This document shows positions 7,250 to 16,999 of a stretch of DNA of 49,746 bases, piece after piece; the first letter of the stretch is position 1, and each line of letters opens with the position of its first letter. The notes under the pieces are model-generated. The model had not been told where the DNA came from. It searched no databases and saw only the letters and a list, made by a program, of their open reading frames with translations. Source of the stretch: an uncultured Lachnospiraceae bacterium (GTDB lineage Bacteria; Bacillota; Clostridia; Lachnospirales; Lachnospiraceae); the NCBI GenBank assembly GCA_934432595.1, contig CAKRYR010000017.1:1-49746 (forward strand), written 5' to 3'. Both the position numbers and the translations under genes were made by a program.

Positions 7250-8787
7250 TATATTTCTCCAATCTCATTATTTACTACCTTTATATAATTTAATTTTTCA
7301 TCCTGAAGACCTTCAATTCCAAACCCTCTTCTTTTATATTCATTTATTATATTTATAAATTTTTGTGTTATAATCTCCCCTGGTACAATTAATGGAATAT
7401 CAGGTGGATATAAGTATACATATTCAGCACTGATTTTATCCACAGAGTCTTTCAGTAAAACAGAAGTTATCAACAATTTTTGTATCTTGTATGGTGGATA
7501 ATGTGTATAAGATTTAAATGCAATAGGCAAATCGTCCCAATCCGCATAAATACGAGATTTTTCGACATTACAGTTGTCCACATTATCCACACAGTTACCC
7601 ACAATTTTGTCTAAATTTTCTTTTATTTTCATTCCTATTTCATCCATATCTTTGTCTATATTCACCAATGCCATTAGTAATCTATCAAATCCTTCTTTTG
7701 TATCACATATACTAGTCATAGCAAGGGCATAACTAGCACTTTTCATTTCTAATTGTATATTATATCTCTTTAATAATTGTGTATAAATATACATACCACC
7801 ATAATTTTTATTATCCTCACACTTATTACAAATAACTATCTTTGATCTATCACGCCAAATATTATTTCCATGTTTATAATCTAAAAGATAAATATTGTTA
7901 AGTTTAGCAGCTTCCTCATAGAAATTATCTAAATAGTTGTTATAATTTTTAAATAATTCCTCACTTTGTTCCATAATATCAATACATTTCTCAATCCCTG
8001 ACATCAATATATACGACGGACTAGAACTTTGAAATATTGACATATATTTATTCACTCTATTTATATCTACAAATTTATCACTAACTACGTGAAGTAATGA
8101 TGTCTGTGTAAAGGCTGGAAGAGTCTTATGAATACTATGAACTACAATATCTGCACCACATTTTATAGCATTTTTAGGAAATCCTGTGGCAAACCCCAAA
8201 TGTGCACCATGAGCGGCATCAACAATAAGAGGTATTTCTTTACTGTGTAAATACTGGCTAATTCCGGTTATATCAGAAATTACCCCTTCATATGTAGGGC
8301 TTGTAACAACTACTGCACAAATTTTAGAATTATTTTCTATTTTTTTCATAATATCTGTTAGAAAAATTTGTCCATTAATTCCATTTCCTATATATTCTGG
8401 ATATATATATTCAGGATTTAATTCATTTAATTCTATTGCATTATATATTGACTTATGACTATTCCTCCCAATTAAAATGCTGTCACCTCTATTAGTAACA
8501 GCACATATTGCAGCCATAAGCCCTATACTAGAACCATTAACAGATAACCATGTTTTTTTTGCTCCATATAAATTATTTGCTCTATCTTCAATATTCTTTA
8601 TAACACCTTTGGGATTATGCATATTATCAAATTCATCTATTTCTGTTATATCTATTGCATACGGATTTATCATATTCATAAGCATAGTATTTCTCTTATG
8701 ACCTGGCATATGCATTGGATATACGTTATTATCATTATGTCCAACTAATTTATCATATAACTTTTCTTTATCATTCACTTTTTTCAC
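7249..8787 (-). CDS. Orn/Lys/Arg decarboxylase family PLP enzyme (YaaO-like)
   Basis: PLP-dependent fold-type I decarboxylase of 512 residues. The N-terminal MHMPGHKRN motif (26-33), the aspartate in VDAAHGAH (D190) and the PLP lysine in HSIHKTLP (K221) are all present. The C-terminal Orn/DAP/Arg decarboxylase domain has YPPDIPLIVPGE. Substrate (lysine, arginine or ornithine) cannot be read from sequence; it belongs to the short Firmicute group like YaaO/SpeA. The start codon is GTG at 8787, directly adjacent to the lysozyme stop, and the stop overlaps the next gene. Residues 385-410 carry an extra cysteine/asparagine-rich insertion (NCVDNVDNC) that looks like low-complexity drift. Confidence 0.88.
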   Translation of the reverse strand: MKKVNDKEKLYDKLVGHNDNNVYPMHMPGHKRNTMLMNMINPYAIDITEIDEFDNMHNPKGVIKNIEDRANNLYGAKKTWLSVNGSSIGLMAAICAVTNRGDSILIGRNSHKSIYNAIELNELNPEYIYPEYIGNGINGQIFLTDIMKKIENNSKICAVVVTSPTYEGVISDITGISQYLHSKEIPLIVDAAHGAHLGFATGFPKNAIKCGADIVVHSIHKTLPAFTQTSLLHVVSDKFVDINRVNKYMSIFQSSSPSYILMSGIEKCIDIMEQSEELFKNYNNYLDNFYEEAAKLNNIYLLDYKHGNNIWRDRSKIVICNKCEDNKNYGGMYIYTQLLKRYNIQLEMKSASYALAMTSICDTKEGFDRLLMALVNIDKDMDEIGMKIKENLDKIVGNCVDNVDNCNVEKSRIYADWDDLPIAFKSYTHYPPYKIQKLLITSVLLKDSVDKISAEYVYLYPPDIPLIVPGEIITQKFINIINEYKRRGFGIEGLQDEKLNYIKVVNNEIGEI

Positions 8788-9828
8788 CTATTGCTCAATA
8801 CCTTGTAATCCAATATTTATGTCTACTCGACCTTTAATTCCAGGAACACATCCATCACTTGTATATTGCCACATATCAAACTCATATACATAATCTGTAG
8901 CCTTAGTATAATGTGCAAGCCATTTATTATATCCCTCAAGATTTTCCAGATTTAATTTATATAAAAACCAACTCTTACTTGCATATATAGATGATGTGTA
9001 TCCTGCTTTATCTACTGTATTACAAAAGGCCTTGCATATATTTGTTAATTCATTTTTGTTTAATTCTGTAATATGGCTACGTGCCTTTTTATTATTAATT
9101 GCTTCTGTGTCAATGATTATTGGATAATCTAATTCATACTTTTTAACGTTTTTTATACAAAATTTAGCCTCTTCCACAGCTTCTTCTTTTGTCAATGCCT
9201 GTGTAAAGAAATAAACTCCAACTTCTACACCAGCTTTTTTAGCGTTTTCCATATTATAATGATAATATGAATCTAACACTAACGCACCATTTTGAAATCC
9301 TCGATATCCGAGTCTTATTATTGCATAATCTACACCAGACTTTTTTACCTTTTTCCAATCGATTTTTCCTTGATAATAAGATACATCTATACCAACTTTA
9401 GATGCAACTTTTTTCCCCTTGTAATAATACCTATAATCATCATCTGCATATAAGTTTGTCCAATCATAGCTATTTTTTTTTGCATCTAAAACCGGTTGAT
9501 TATTGGGTCTATATGCAGCTGGTACAGCATCTTTCCCTAACTTTACTAAATGACTTTTTTGACCATCTGTAATCATTGCTTCTGCTTCTGTTGTAACATC
9601 CTGTATTATATCTAACAAACTTTTATCTTCATATACTCCTATGATATATAAAGAGCAAACAACTATAGTCACTAAACTTAATACTAATTTAATCGTTACC
9701 TTTACATCTTCTTTATCATATTTTTTCTTTATTTTATTCTTACTTACTTTCTTATTAACATTCTTAGACCCTTTAACAATTGCTATCTTTTTATCTTTAT
9801 TTATGCTTCGTCCATTCTGTCTACCCAT
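8788..9828 (-). CDS. Membrane-anchored GH25 lysozyme-like glycosidase
   Basis: Predicted N-acetylmuramidase cleaving peptidoglycan glycan strands outside the membrane. From the ATG at 9828 (AAAGGAG upstream) it has 346 residues: a short lysine-rich cytoplasmic tail, one membrane helix (IKLVLSLVTIVVCSLYIIGVY, roughly 48-67), a linker, then a complete GH25 domain to the C-terminus. Catalytic landmarks are the aspartate in GIDVSYYQG and the acidic pair in IIIDTEAI, and MWQYTSDG is the typical end motif. It heads the operon that continues into the decarboxylase with no gap. A second, degenerate GH25 protein lies at 12525-13319. Upstream residues to 9900 are probably not translated. Confidence 0.87.
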   Translation of the reverse strand: MGRQNGRSINKDKKIAIVKGSKNVNKKVSKNKIKKKYDKEDVKVTIKLVLSLVTIVVCSLYIIGVYEDKSLLDIIQDVTTEAEAMITDGQKSHLVKLGKDAVPAAYRPNNQPVLDAKKNSYDWTNLYADDDYRYYYKGKKVASKVGIDVSYYQGKIDWKKVKKSGVDYAIIRLGYRGFQNGALVLDSYYHYNMENAKKAGVEVGVYFFTQALTKEEAVEEAKFCIKNVKKYELDYPIIIDTEAINNKKARSHITELNKNELTNICKAFCNTVDKAGYTSSIYASKSWFLYKLNLENLEGYNKWLAHYTKATDYVYEFDMWQYTSDGCVPGIKGRVDINIGLQGIEQ

Positions 9829-9871
9829 AACTTCTCCTTTGTAAATTAAACCTCCAAACTTCTCATTAAAA

Positions 9872-9900
9872 AGTTTAGCATCTAGTATTTCATTATTCAA
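9872..9900 (-). promoter_or_regulatory. Putative promoter of GH25-decarboxylase operon
   Basis: Minus strand TTGAAT (9895-9900), 17-base spacer, TAAACT (9872-9877), followed 44 bases later by the lysozyme ATG at 9828. This supports the shorter start. A second TATAAT lies further upstream without a clear -35. Confidence 0.5.
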
Positions 9901-9978
9901 CCATTATTTTGTTAACATTATATAAAAATAAATAAAAAAATCGCTTACTGCTCTTTCGCACGTGAGTGGAACATAAAA

Positions 9979-10016
9979 TAAGATCAACGCACTTTTGAAA
10001 TAATGCGTTGACCTTA
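9979..10016 (-). terminator. Terminator of glgP
   Basis: Thirteen-base arms TAAGATCAACGCA (9979-9991) and TGCGTTGACCTTA (10004-10016), with the single mismatch becoming a G-U pair in the minus-strand RNA, followed by a T-rich stretch. It ends the glgP transcript. The bases just left of it (9940-9975) resemble repeat sequence found near 48930-48960. Confidence 0.82.
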
Positions 10017-10025
10017 TTATTATTT

Positions 10026-12479
10026 CTACATTTCTACAGTTACTTTATCTAAATGCCAAATATCGTCTACATATTCTTGAATTGTTCTATCAGATGTAAA
10101 TTTACCTGCTTTTGCAGTATTTAGCATAGCTGCTTTTGCCCATGCTTCTTGATCTTTATAAAATTCACCAACACGTTTTTGAGCTGCCTCATATGAGCGA
10201 AAATCTTTTAAAATAAAGTATTGATCCGCCTTTTCTCCTCCATTTGAATCTAATAATGAATTATACAATTCTCTAAATAAATTAGGATCATTCGGTGAAT
10301 AAAATCCATTAATTAATTGAGTAAGAACTAATCTTATATCTTGATCTTTATTGTATATATCTCTTGGATTATAGCCACCATTTTTCTCATACTCAATTAC
10401 TTCATCTGAAGATAATCCAAATATAAATGCGTTCTCTTCTCCAACTTCTTCAACAATTTCTACATTTGCTCCATCCATAGTACCTAATGTCAATGCACCA
10501 TTAAGCATAAATTTCATATTACCAGTACCTGACGCCTCTTTACTAGCAGTAGATATTTGTTCTGATACATCTGCTGCTGCAAATATCATTTCAGCATTTG
10601 ATACCCTATAATTTTCAATAAATACAACCTTAATCTTTCCTTTTATTGTCTTATCATTATTAATTACATCTCCGACGCTATTAATCAACTTAATAATAGC
10701 TTTTGCCCTTCTATAACCAGCTGATGCCTTTGCACCAAATATAAAAGTTCTTGGATAGAAATCCATATCTGGATTCATCTTTAATTGATTATATAAGTGC
10801 ATAACATGAAGTATATTTAATAATTGACGCTTATATTCATGTAATCTCTTAACCTGAATATCAAATATAGAACGTGGATCAACCTCTATTCCATTATGTT
10901 CTTTAATATATTTTGCCAAACGAACTTTGTTCTGATATTTTATATTCATAAATTCCTTCTGACACTTCTTATCATCAACATATACTGATAATTCCTTAAG
11001 ATGTGGAAGATTAGTAATCCAATCATCACCTATCTTATCCGTAATCCAATCTGCAAGTAATGGATTTCCGTGAAGAAGGAACCTTCTCTGTGTTATACCA
11101 TTTGTTTTATTATTAAATTTCTCAGGCGTCATCTCATAGAAATCTTTTAGTTCTCTCTTTTTCAAGATTTCAGTATGAAGTCTTGCAACACCATTTACAG
11201 AAAAACTACCTGCAATTGCAAGATGTGCCATCTTAACTTGACCATCATAAATAATTGCCATGCTCTTAATCTTATTATTATCATTAGGATATTTTTCCTT
11301 AATCTGATTAATAAATCTTTTATTAATCTCCTCAACGATTTGATATATTCTAGGTAATAGTCTTGAGAATAACTCAAGTGGCCACTTTTCAAGAGCTTCG
11401 GACATAATTGTATGATTAGTATACGCACATGTTTTTGTTGTTACATCCCAAGCCTCTTCCCATGATAAATAATACTCATCAAGCAATATTCTCATTAGCT
11501 CTGCAACAGTAACTGTTGGATGTGTATCATTTAATTGGAAACATACTTTTTCATGAAGTTTCTTTATATTATCATGTTTCTCCATATACTTAGCTACTGC
11601 TCTTTGTACTGAAGCTGAAACGAAGAAATATTGTTGTTTCAATCTAAGTTCCTTACCAGCATAATGGTTATCGTTTGGATATAGAACCTCACATATAGTT
11701 CTTGCTAAATTTTGTTGCTCAACTGCTTTTTGGTAATCTCCTTTATCAAATGAATCCAAATTAAATGTATCAATTGCTTCAGCATCCCATATTCTTAAAG
11801 TATTTACTACATTATTACCATACCCAACAATAGGTAGGTCATATGGAACAGCAAGAACTGACTGATAATTTTCTTGAACAAACTTTTCTCTACCATTTAC
11901 ATCTTTTGCAACACGTACATATCCACCAAATTTTACTTGGACAGCATATTCAGCTCTTTTCATTTCAAATGGATTTCCATGTTTTAACCAATTATCAGGT
12001 ACTTCTACTTGAAAACCATTCTCTATCTTTTGTTCAAACATACCATATTTATATCTAATTCCACAACCATATGCTGGATAACCTAATGTTGAAAGTGAAT
12101 CCAAGAAACATGCTGCAAGTCTCCCTAAACCACCATTACCCAATGCTGGATCTGGTTCTTGATCTTCAATAACATTTAAATCTAATCCTAATTCATCAAG
12201 AACTTCTTTTACAACCTTATCTGCTTTCATATTAATAATATTATTTCCTAATGCACGTCCCATTAAGAACTCCATTGATAAATAATATACAGTTTTAGCA
12301 TCTTGTTTTTCATATTCCTTATGTGTTGCTATCCATTGATCAACTATAATATCTTTTATGGCATATGATACTGCTTGAAAAATTTGTTGTTGATTAGCCT
12401 CTTCTACTGTCTTTCTAAACAAAATCTTTAAATAATCCTCAATACTTTCCTTTAACTCTTCTTTCTTAATGTCTAGCAT
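10026..12479 (-). CDS. glgP: Glycogen/starch phosphorylase
   Basis: Releases glucose-1-phosphate from alpha-1,4-glucan ends. The 817-residue length and sequence fit the GT35 family: an N-terminal YYLSMEFLMGRALGNN, the glycine loop DPALGNGGLGRLAACFLDS and the PLP-binding lysine in SGTGNMKFMLNGALTLGT. DVKRLHEYKRQ-like sequence (QVKRLHEYKRQLLNILH) is also present. It acts in the cytoplasm. It stands upstream of its own terminator, with the degenerate GH25 gene about 45 bases before it, so they may share a transcript. The branching enzyme glgB is 23 kb away on the same strand; no glgA or glgC is in the window. Ends are intact. Confidence 0.96.
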   Translation of the reverse strand: MLDIKKEELKESIEDYLKILFRKTVEEANQQQIFQAVSYAIKDIIVDQWIATHKEYEKQDAKTVYYLSMEFLMGRALGNNIINMKADKVVKEVLDELGLDLNVIEDQEPDPALGNGGLGRLAACFLDSLSTLGYPAYGCGIRYKYGMFEQKIENGFQVEVPDNWLKHGNPFEMKRAEYAVQVKFGGYVRVAKDVNGREKFVQENYQSVLAVPYDLPIVGYGNNVVNTLRIWDAEAIDTFNLDSFDKGDYQKAVEQQNLARTICEVLYPNDNHYAGKELRLKQQYFFVSASVQRAVAKYMEKHDNIKKLHEKVCFQLNDTHPTVTVAELMRILLDEYYLSWEEAWDVTTKTCAYTNHTIMSEALEKWPLELFSRLLPRIYQIVEEINKRFINQIKEKYPNDNNKIKSMAIIYDGQVKMAHLAIAGSFSVNGVARLHTEILKKRELKDFYEMTPEKFNNKTNGITQRRFLLHGNPLLADWITDKIGDDWITNLPHLKELSVYVDDKKCQKEFMNIKYQNKVRLAKYIKEHNGIEVDPRSIFDIQVKRLHEYKRQLLNILHVMHLYNQLKMNPDMDFYPRTFIFGAKASAGYRRAKAIIKLINSVGDVINNDKTIKGKIKVVFIENYRVSNAEMIFAAADVSEQISTASKEASGTGNMKFMLNGALTLGTMDGANVEIVEEVGEENAFIFGLSSDEVIEYEKNGGYNPRDIYNKDQDIRLVLTQLINGFYSPNDPNLFRELYNSLLDSNGGEKADQYFILKDFRSYEAAQKRVGEFYKDQEAWAKAAMLNTAKAGKFTSDRTIQEYVDDIWHLDKVTVEM

Positions 12480-12524
12480 TATTTTGCCTCCTCTATTATA
12501 TTTTTTAGCAATACATTATTACGT

Positions 12525-13319
12525 TTATTGTTTTTGGGCTTCTTCTTCCCTTTCTTTATATTCTCTTTGTTGATTTAAGAAATCTCCTTTCCAGAAATAT
12601 GAAAAATCTTTAGCATCACTATAATAAACTGACTTTGCTACTGGCTTTGAACATCCTAGCACCTTTCCTTCTCTCGTATACTGCCAAAATGTCCAATCTC
12701 TATCATCTATTATCATAGGTTGATACTTAGTGTTTTCAATAAATATAGGATAAATATCTAAATCATTCTTATCTCTTAAATAACTCTGATACGTTTCATT
12801 TGAAGTATATATAACAGGTTTTTTATCATATTTATTATGTAAATACTTTAAAAATATAACTAGTTCAGTATCTAATTCTTTAGCCTTCGCCTCACTTATG
12901 GCCTCATCCTCAAAAAATAATTTTACCATCGGTGGTAAAACATCCGTTGCCTTAGACTTATACGTTTCGGTAAAATGTATAGCTTGTGTTTCACCTTTAC
13001 TTGAAATATCATATTCATGATATGCTCCAACTATTATCTTATTCTTCAAAGCTGAATTAAAATTAATAACAAAATTTTTGTCCTTATAAATACTTCCCTT
13101 TGTTGCCCTAACATATGCATATGAAATCTTATCATTACTTGCTAATATAGGCCATTTCAACTCTCCTTCAGTTTCTGAAACTACAATTCCCCTTACCTTA
13201 TAATAGTTTTCATCTACTTCTCCAAAAAACAGTATTCCCATTTTAATTAAAAGATAGTAGCCGACCCCCAATAGAGCCAAAATAATTACTAATCCAATAA
13301 GTATTCTAGCTTTCTTCAT
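12525..13319 (-). CDS. Membrane-anchored GH25-like protein, catalytic residues lost
   Basis: A 264-residue protein: a membrane helix at residues 5-32, then a GH25-like barrel. Family features remain: YAYVRATKGSIYKDKNFVINFNSA, VGAYHEYD, KKPVIYTSNETYQSYL and a final WTFWQYTREGKVLG. However, the usual GIDVS start of the domain reads GIVVSETEG, so the catalytic aspartate is missing. The expected PPVLDVE reads PPMVKLFFE, where the acidic pair is disturbed. I infer a binding or structural role rather than lysozyme activity. The C-terminus is an E/K/Q-rich tail. It is preceded by the ileS terminator and is followed by glgP. Confidence 0.75.
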   Translation of the reverse strand: MKKARILIGLVIILALLGVGYYLLIKMGILFFGEVDENYYKVRGIVVSETEGELKWPILASNDKISYAYVRATKGSIYKDKNFVINFNSALKNKIIVGAYHEYDISSKGETQAIHFTETYKSKATDVLPPMVKLFFEDEAISEAKAKELDTELVIFLKYLHNKYDKKPVIYTSNETYQSYLRDKNDLDIYPIFIENTKYQPMIIDDRDWTFWQYTREGKVLGCSKPVAKSVYYSDAKDFSYFWKGDFLNQQREYKEREEEAQKQ

Positions 13320-13360
13320 AATACTTCGCTCCTTTATATTTTTTTAAATAGAAAAAAGAA

Positions 13361-13388
13361 ACCCTAGCCAATAGACATTGGCTAGGGT
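13361..13388 (-). terminator. Terminator of ileS
   Basis: Perfect 12-base arms ACCCTAGCCAAT (13361-13372) and ATTGGCTAGGGT (13377-13388) with a four-base loop, followed on the minus strand by a T-rich tract (13345-13360). It is a strong intrinsic terminator immediately after the ileS stop. Confidence 0.92.
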
Positions 13389-13402
13389 ATATAATACCTT
13401 AT

Positions 13403-16400
13403 TTACCTCTTTTCAACTCCTAAGGTTACTTTTTCTCCATTAAGGTTCCATTCCTTAATGCTACCACATGTCTTGCCAATTACTATATCGTCAGCAAGCA
13501 CTTCAACTTTAATCAAATCTCCATTTTTTGTTAAAATTTGGTTTATTTTGTCATTTCCTTCAGCATAAATATTAATTTTGTCCATAACTTCAAATCCAGC
13601 ATCTTTACGCATTGTTTGAATTTTACTTATTATCTCTCTTACAAATCCTTCTTCAATTAATTCATCTGTCAAATTAATATCTAATACAACTATAATTCCT
13701 TTATCATCCGCTGACACAAAGCCATCTTTTTGAGTCATTTCAATTAACAAATCGTCTTTTTCTATGACTTCATCATTTCCATTAACATTAATAGTAATAT
13801 TTCCATTTGCATTAATGCTATCCATAGCTTCATTTCCATCAATATTATTTAATATTTCTCTAACTACATTAATATCTTTACCAAATCTCTTACCAAGAGT
13901 CTTAAGTTGTGGTTTAAAAGTATATGTTGTAAATGCCCTTACATCATCTGTAAAGTCAACATTTTTAACATTTAACTCGTCTTCAATTATTTCTTTATAG
14001 AAATCTGATAGCTTACTATCTGCTTTTACATACATAGTTGCAATAGGTTGTCTATTCTTAATATTTGCATTATTACGACATGCTCGACCAAGTACAACTA
14101 TTTGAAGAACTTCTTCCATATCTCTTTCAAGCTTTTCATCAATTAATTCTTCATTATATTCAGGGAAGTCACATAAATGAATACTTTCTGGTGCACTCTT
14201 ATCTATATTACAAACAAGATTTTGATAAATATCCTCTGTCATAAATGGTATCATAGGCGCTGCAGCTTTACATATAGTAACTAAAGCTGTATATAAAGTC
14301 ATATAGGCATTAATCTTATCTTGTTCCATTCCCTTAGCCCAAAAACGTTCTCTACTTCTTCTTACATACCAGTTACTCATTTCGTCAACAAACTCTTGCA
14401 ACACTCTAGCTGTTTCAGGAATTCTATAATTAGCTAAGTTCTCATCAACAAGCTTAACTGCTGTATTTAATTTTGAAAGAAGCCATTTATCCATAACAGG
14501 TAGTTTATCATAATCTAACTCATACTTAGTTGGATCAAATTCATCTATATTAGCATACAATACATAGAATGCATAAGTATTCCATAATGTACCCATGAAC
14601 TTTCTTTGACCTTCTGTAACGATATCATCATGGAACTTATTAGGCAACCATGGTGCACTATTTACATAGAAATACCATCTTATTGCATCTGCTCCATGTC
14701 TCTCTAATGCGTCAAATGGATCAACTGCATTTCCTTTTGATTTTGACATCTTTTGACCATCTTTATCTTGAACATGTCCAAGTACAATTACATTCTTATA
14801 AGGTGCTTTATTAAATATAAGTGTTGATATTGCAAGTAATGAATAGAACCATCCTCTTGTTTGGTCAACAGCTTCACTAATAAAATTAGCAGGGAAATTT
14901 TCTTCAAATATTTCCTTATTCTCAAAAGGATAATGCCATTGTGCAAAAGGCATTGCTCCTGAATCGAACCAACAGTCAATAACTTCTGGTACTCTCTTCA
15001 TTTCCTTACCACATTTTGGACATTTAATAGTAACTGCATCTATAAATGGTCTGTGTAATTCTATATCATCTGGACAATTATCTGACATAGATTTTAATTC
15101 CTCTATACTTCCAATTGAGTGCATATGTCCACATTCACATTCCCATACATTTAATGGAGTACCCCAATATCTATTACGGCTTACACCCCAATCTTGAACA
15201 TTATTTAACCAATCTCCAAAACGTCCTTTACCAATACTCTCTGGAATCCAATTAACTGTATTATTATTGGCAATTAAATCATCTCTCACTGCAGTCATTT
15301 TTATAAACCAAGACTCTCTTGCATAATAAATAAGTGGTGTATCACATCTCCAGCAGAATGGATAACTATGCTCAAATTTAAGTACTTTGAATAATAATTT
15401 ATCTGCACCTAATTTACGAATAATTCCTTCATCAGCTTTCTTGCAGAACATTCCTGCAAAATCAGTAACTTCTGGCTTCATCTCACCCTTTTCATCAACT
15501 AATTGAACAAAAGGTAAATCATATGCTCTACCAACTTTAGCATCATCTTCACCAAATGCAGGAGCAATATGAACAACACCAGTACCATCTGTTAACGTTA
15601 CATACTCATCACATACAACATAATAAGCTTTCTTTCCATTAACTTCTGTCCTTTCTCCAGGATTTCCAATAGTTCCATCTGGCTTATTAAATGCATAGTC
15701 AAATAATGGTTCATATTGTATATGTTCTAAATCTTTACCTACATATCTATTTACTATCTCATATTTCCCTTCAATAACTGATAATAAAGCTTCAGCAAGA
15801 TAATAATACTCAACAGCTACGGCACTGTCTTCCTCACCTTCTTTAACTACATCTCCCGTTCCATTAACACTTACCTTAACCTTTACGTAGTCCTCTACTG
15901 GATTAACACAAAGTGCAACGTTAGAAGGTAATGTCCATGGTGTAGTTGTCCAAGCAAGTATATACTCATTTTCTTTATTCTTTACTCTAAATTTAGCCAT
16001 TACTGACTTTTCTTTTACGTCTTTGTATCCTTGAGCAACCTCGTGACTTGATAAAGGTGTACCACATCTTGGACAATAAGGAACAATCTTATATCCTTTA
16101 TATAATAAACCTTTATCCCATATTTGTTTTAATGCCCACCATTCAGATTCTATAAAAGAATTATGATAAGTAACGTATGGGTCATCCATATCTGCCCAGA
16201 ATCCAACTGTTCCTGAGAAATCTTCCCACATTCCTTTATATTTCCAAACACTTTCTTTACATTCTTGTATAAATGGCTCTAAACCATATTCCTCTATTTG
16301 CTCTTTACCATCAAGGCCTAACTTCTTCTCAACTTCAAGTTCAACTGGTAGACCATGTGTATCCCAGCCAGCCTTACGTAAAACTTTATATCCCTTCATA

Positions 16401-16618
16401 GTTTTATATCTAGGAATCATATCCTTTATTACTCTTGTAAGCACATGTCCAATATGTGGCTTACCATTTGCTGTAGGTGGACCATCATAAAATGTAAATG
16501 TCTCGCCTTCTTTTCTCTCATCAATACTCTTTTCAAATATTTTGTTTTCATTCCAAAATCTCAACGTGTTCTTTTCACGTTCCACGAAATTCAAATTAGT
16601 CGATACCTTATCGTACAT
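13403..16618 (-). CDS. ileS: Isoleucyl-tRNA synthetase
   Basis: Charges tRNA-Ile. The 1071-residue class I enzyme has a HIGH box in GPPTANGKPHIGHVLTR near the N-terminus, a large CP1 editing domain, KMSKS in DKDGQKMSKSKGN, and an anticodon-binding C-terminal half. The PPTANG form of the first motif and the length resemble the eukaryote-like IleS2 type rather than the PPYANG type of Escherichia coli, a group often less sensitive to mupirocin; that last point is inference. Two CxxC pairs (YCPRCG, and CPKCGKE near residue 530) suggest metal sites. The start has GGAGG eight bases upstream. Expression is very likely controlled by the isoleucine T-box upstream. Confidence 0.97.
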   Translation of the reverse strand: MYDKVSTNLNFVEREKNTLRFWNENKIFEKSIDERKEGETFTFYDGPPTANGKPHIGHVLTRVIKDMIPRYKTMKGYKVLRKAGWDTHGLPVELEVEKKLGLDGKEQIEEYGLEPFIQECKESVWKYKGMWEDFSGTVGFWADMDDPYVTYHNSFIESEWWALKQIWDKGLLYKGYKIVPYCPRCGTPLSSHEVAQGYKDVKEKSVMAKFRVKNKENEYILAWTTTPWTLPSNVALCVNPVEDYVKVKVSVNGTGDVVKEGEEDSAVAVEYYYLAEALLSVIEGKYEIVNRYVGKDLEHIQYEPLFDYAFNKPDGTIGNPGERTEVNGKKAYYVVCDEYVTLTDGTGVVHIAPAFGEDDAKVGRAYDLPFVQLVDEKGEMKPEVTDFAGMFCKKADEGIIRKLGADKLLFKVLKFEHSYPFCWRCDTPLIYYARESWFIKMTAVRDDLIANNNTVNWIPESIGKGRFGDWLNNVQDWGVSRNRYWGTPLNVWECECGHMHSIGSIEELKSMSDNCPDDIELHRPFIDAVTIKCPKCGKEMKRVPEVIDCWFDSGAMPFAQWHYPFENKEIFEENFPANFISEAVDQTRGWFYSLLAISTLIFNKAPYKNVIVLGHVQDKDGQKMSKSKGNAVDPFDALERHGADAIRWYFYVNSAPWLPNKFHDDIVTEGQRKFMGTLWNTYAFYVLYANIDEFDPTKYELDYDKLPVMDKWLLSKLNTAVKLVDENLANYRIPETARVLQEFVDEMSNWYVRRSRERFWAKGMEQDKINAYMTLYTALVTICKAAAPMIPFMTEDIYQNLVCNIDKSAPESIHLCDFPEYNEELIDEKLERDMEEVLQIVVLGRACRNNANIKNRQPIATMYVKADSKLSDFYKEIIEDELNVKNVDFTDDVRAFTTYTFKPQLKTLGKRFGKDINVVREILNNIDGNEAMDSINANGNITINVNGNDEVIEKDDLLIEMTQKDGFVSADDKGIIVVLDINLTDELIEEGFVREIISKIQTMRKDAGFEVMDKINIYAEGNDKINQILTKNGDLIKVEVLADDIVIGKTCGSIKEWNLNGEKVTLGVEKR

Positions 16619-16642
16619 AATTTCCCTCCTGTTTTCTTATAT

Positions 16643-16685
16643 AACATTTTTATTTAATAAGAAAATTCTTATTAAATAAGAAAAA
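16643..16685. repeat. Intergenic palindromic repeat, copy A
   Basis: Inverted repeat TTTTTATTTAATAAGAA (16647-16663) and TTCTTATTAAATAAGAAAA, a nearly perfect hairpin between the T-box terminator and the ileS ribosome site. The first 22 bases (16643-16664) recur exactly at 49017-49038, and a shorter version occurs at 46291-46340. Confidence 0.7.
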
Positions 16686-16960
16686 CCTTTATCCTGTAAA
16701 CAGGATAAAGGCTAAAAAGCTCATTTATTATACCACCTATTTAACATACTATCATATGTTTTCCATATAACGGTGGATACCGGCGAAGCCTAATAAGTTA
16801 TTACCTTTCAGCCTGCTGCTGCTCATACAAGCAATGAAGTGATATTCAATAATTACTACTCATACCTAGTTCACACTATCCTAGATTCACTGTATTATTT
16901 CATAAACTATTTACTGTCTTCATTAACGCATTTATCTCTCTCATTGAGGACTACAATCTA
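16686..16960 (-). promoter_or_regulatory. T-box riboswitch, isoleucine, upstream of ileS
   Basis: The minus-strand leader has the stem I signature (AGTGTGAACTAGGT loop region near 16864-16880), a specifier loop GAATATCACTTC (16836-16847) whose ATC reads as an isoleucine codon, and GCAGGCTGAAAGG after it. AGGTGGTA (16731-16738) is the T-box that pairs with the tRNA acceptor end. A strong terminator follows, CCTTTATCCTG (16701-16711) with CAGGATAAAGG (16686-16696), then T5. Uncharged tRNA-Ile should favour the antiterminator and read-through into ileS. The 5' boundary is approximate. Confidence 0.88.
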
Positions 16961-16961
16961 T

Positions 16962-16990
16962 AGTGTATATTAATTCTATTTATTTGTCAA
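16962..16990 (-). promoter_or_regulatory. Promoter of ileS T-box leader
   Basis: Minus strand TTGACA (16985-16990), 17-base spacer, TACACT (16962-16967), placed just before the T-box leader. It is a good vegetative promoter match. Confidence 0.75.
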
Positions 16991-16999
16991 ATATCTATT

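Noticed and set aside
9829..9900. A longer N-terminus of the GH25 lysozyme (24 extra residues).
   Set aside because: The ATG at 9828 has AAAGGAG and the family-like start; the extra residues lack a ribosome site and overlap the putative promoter.
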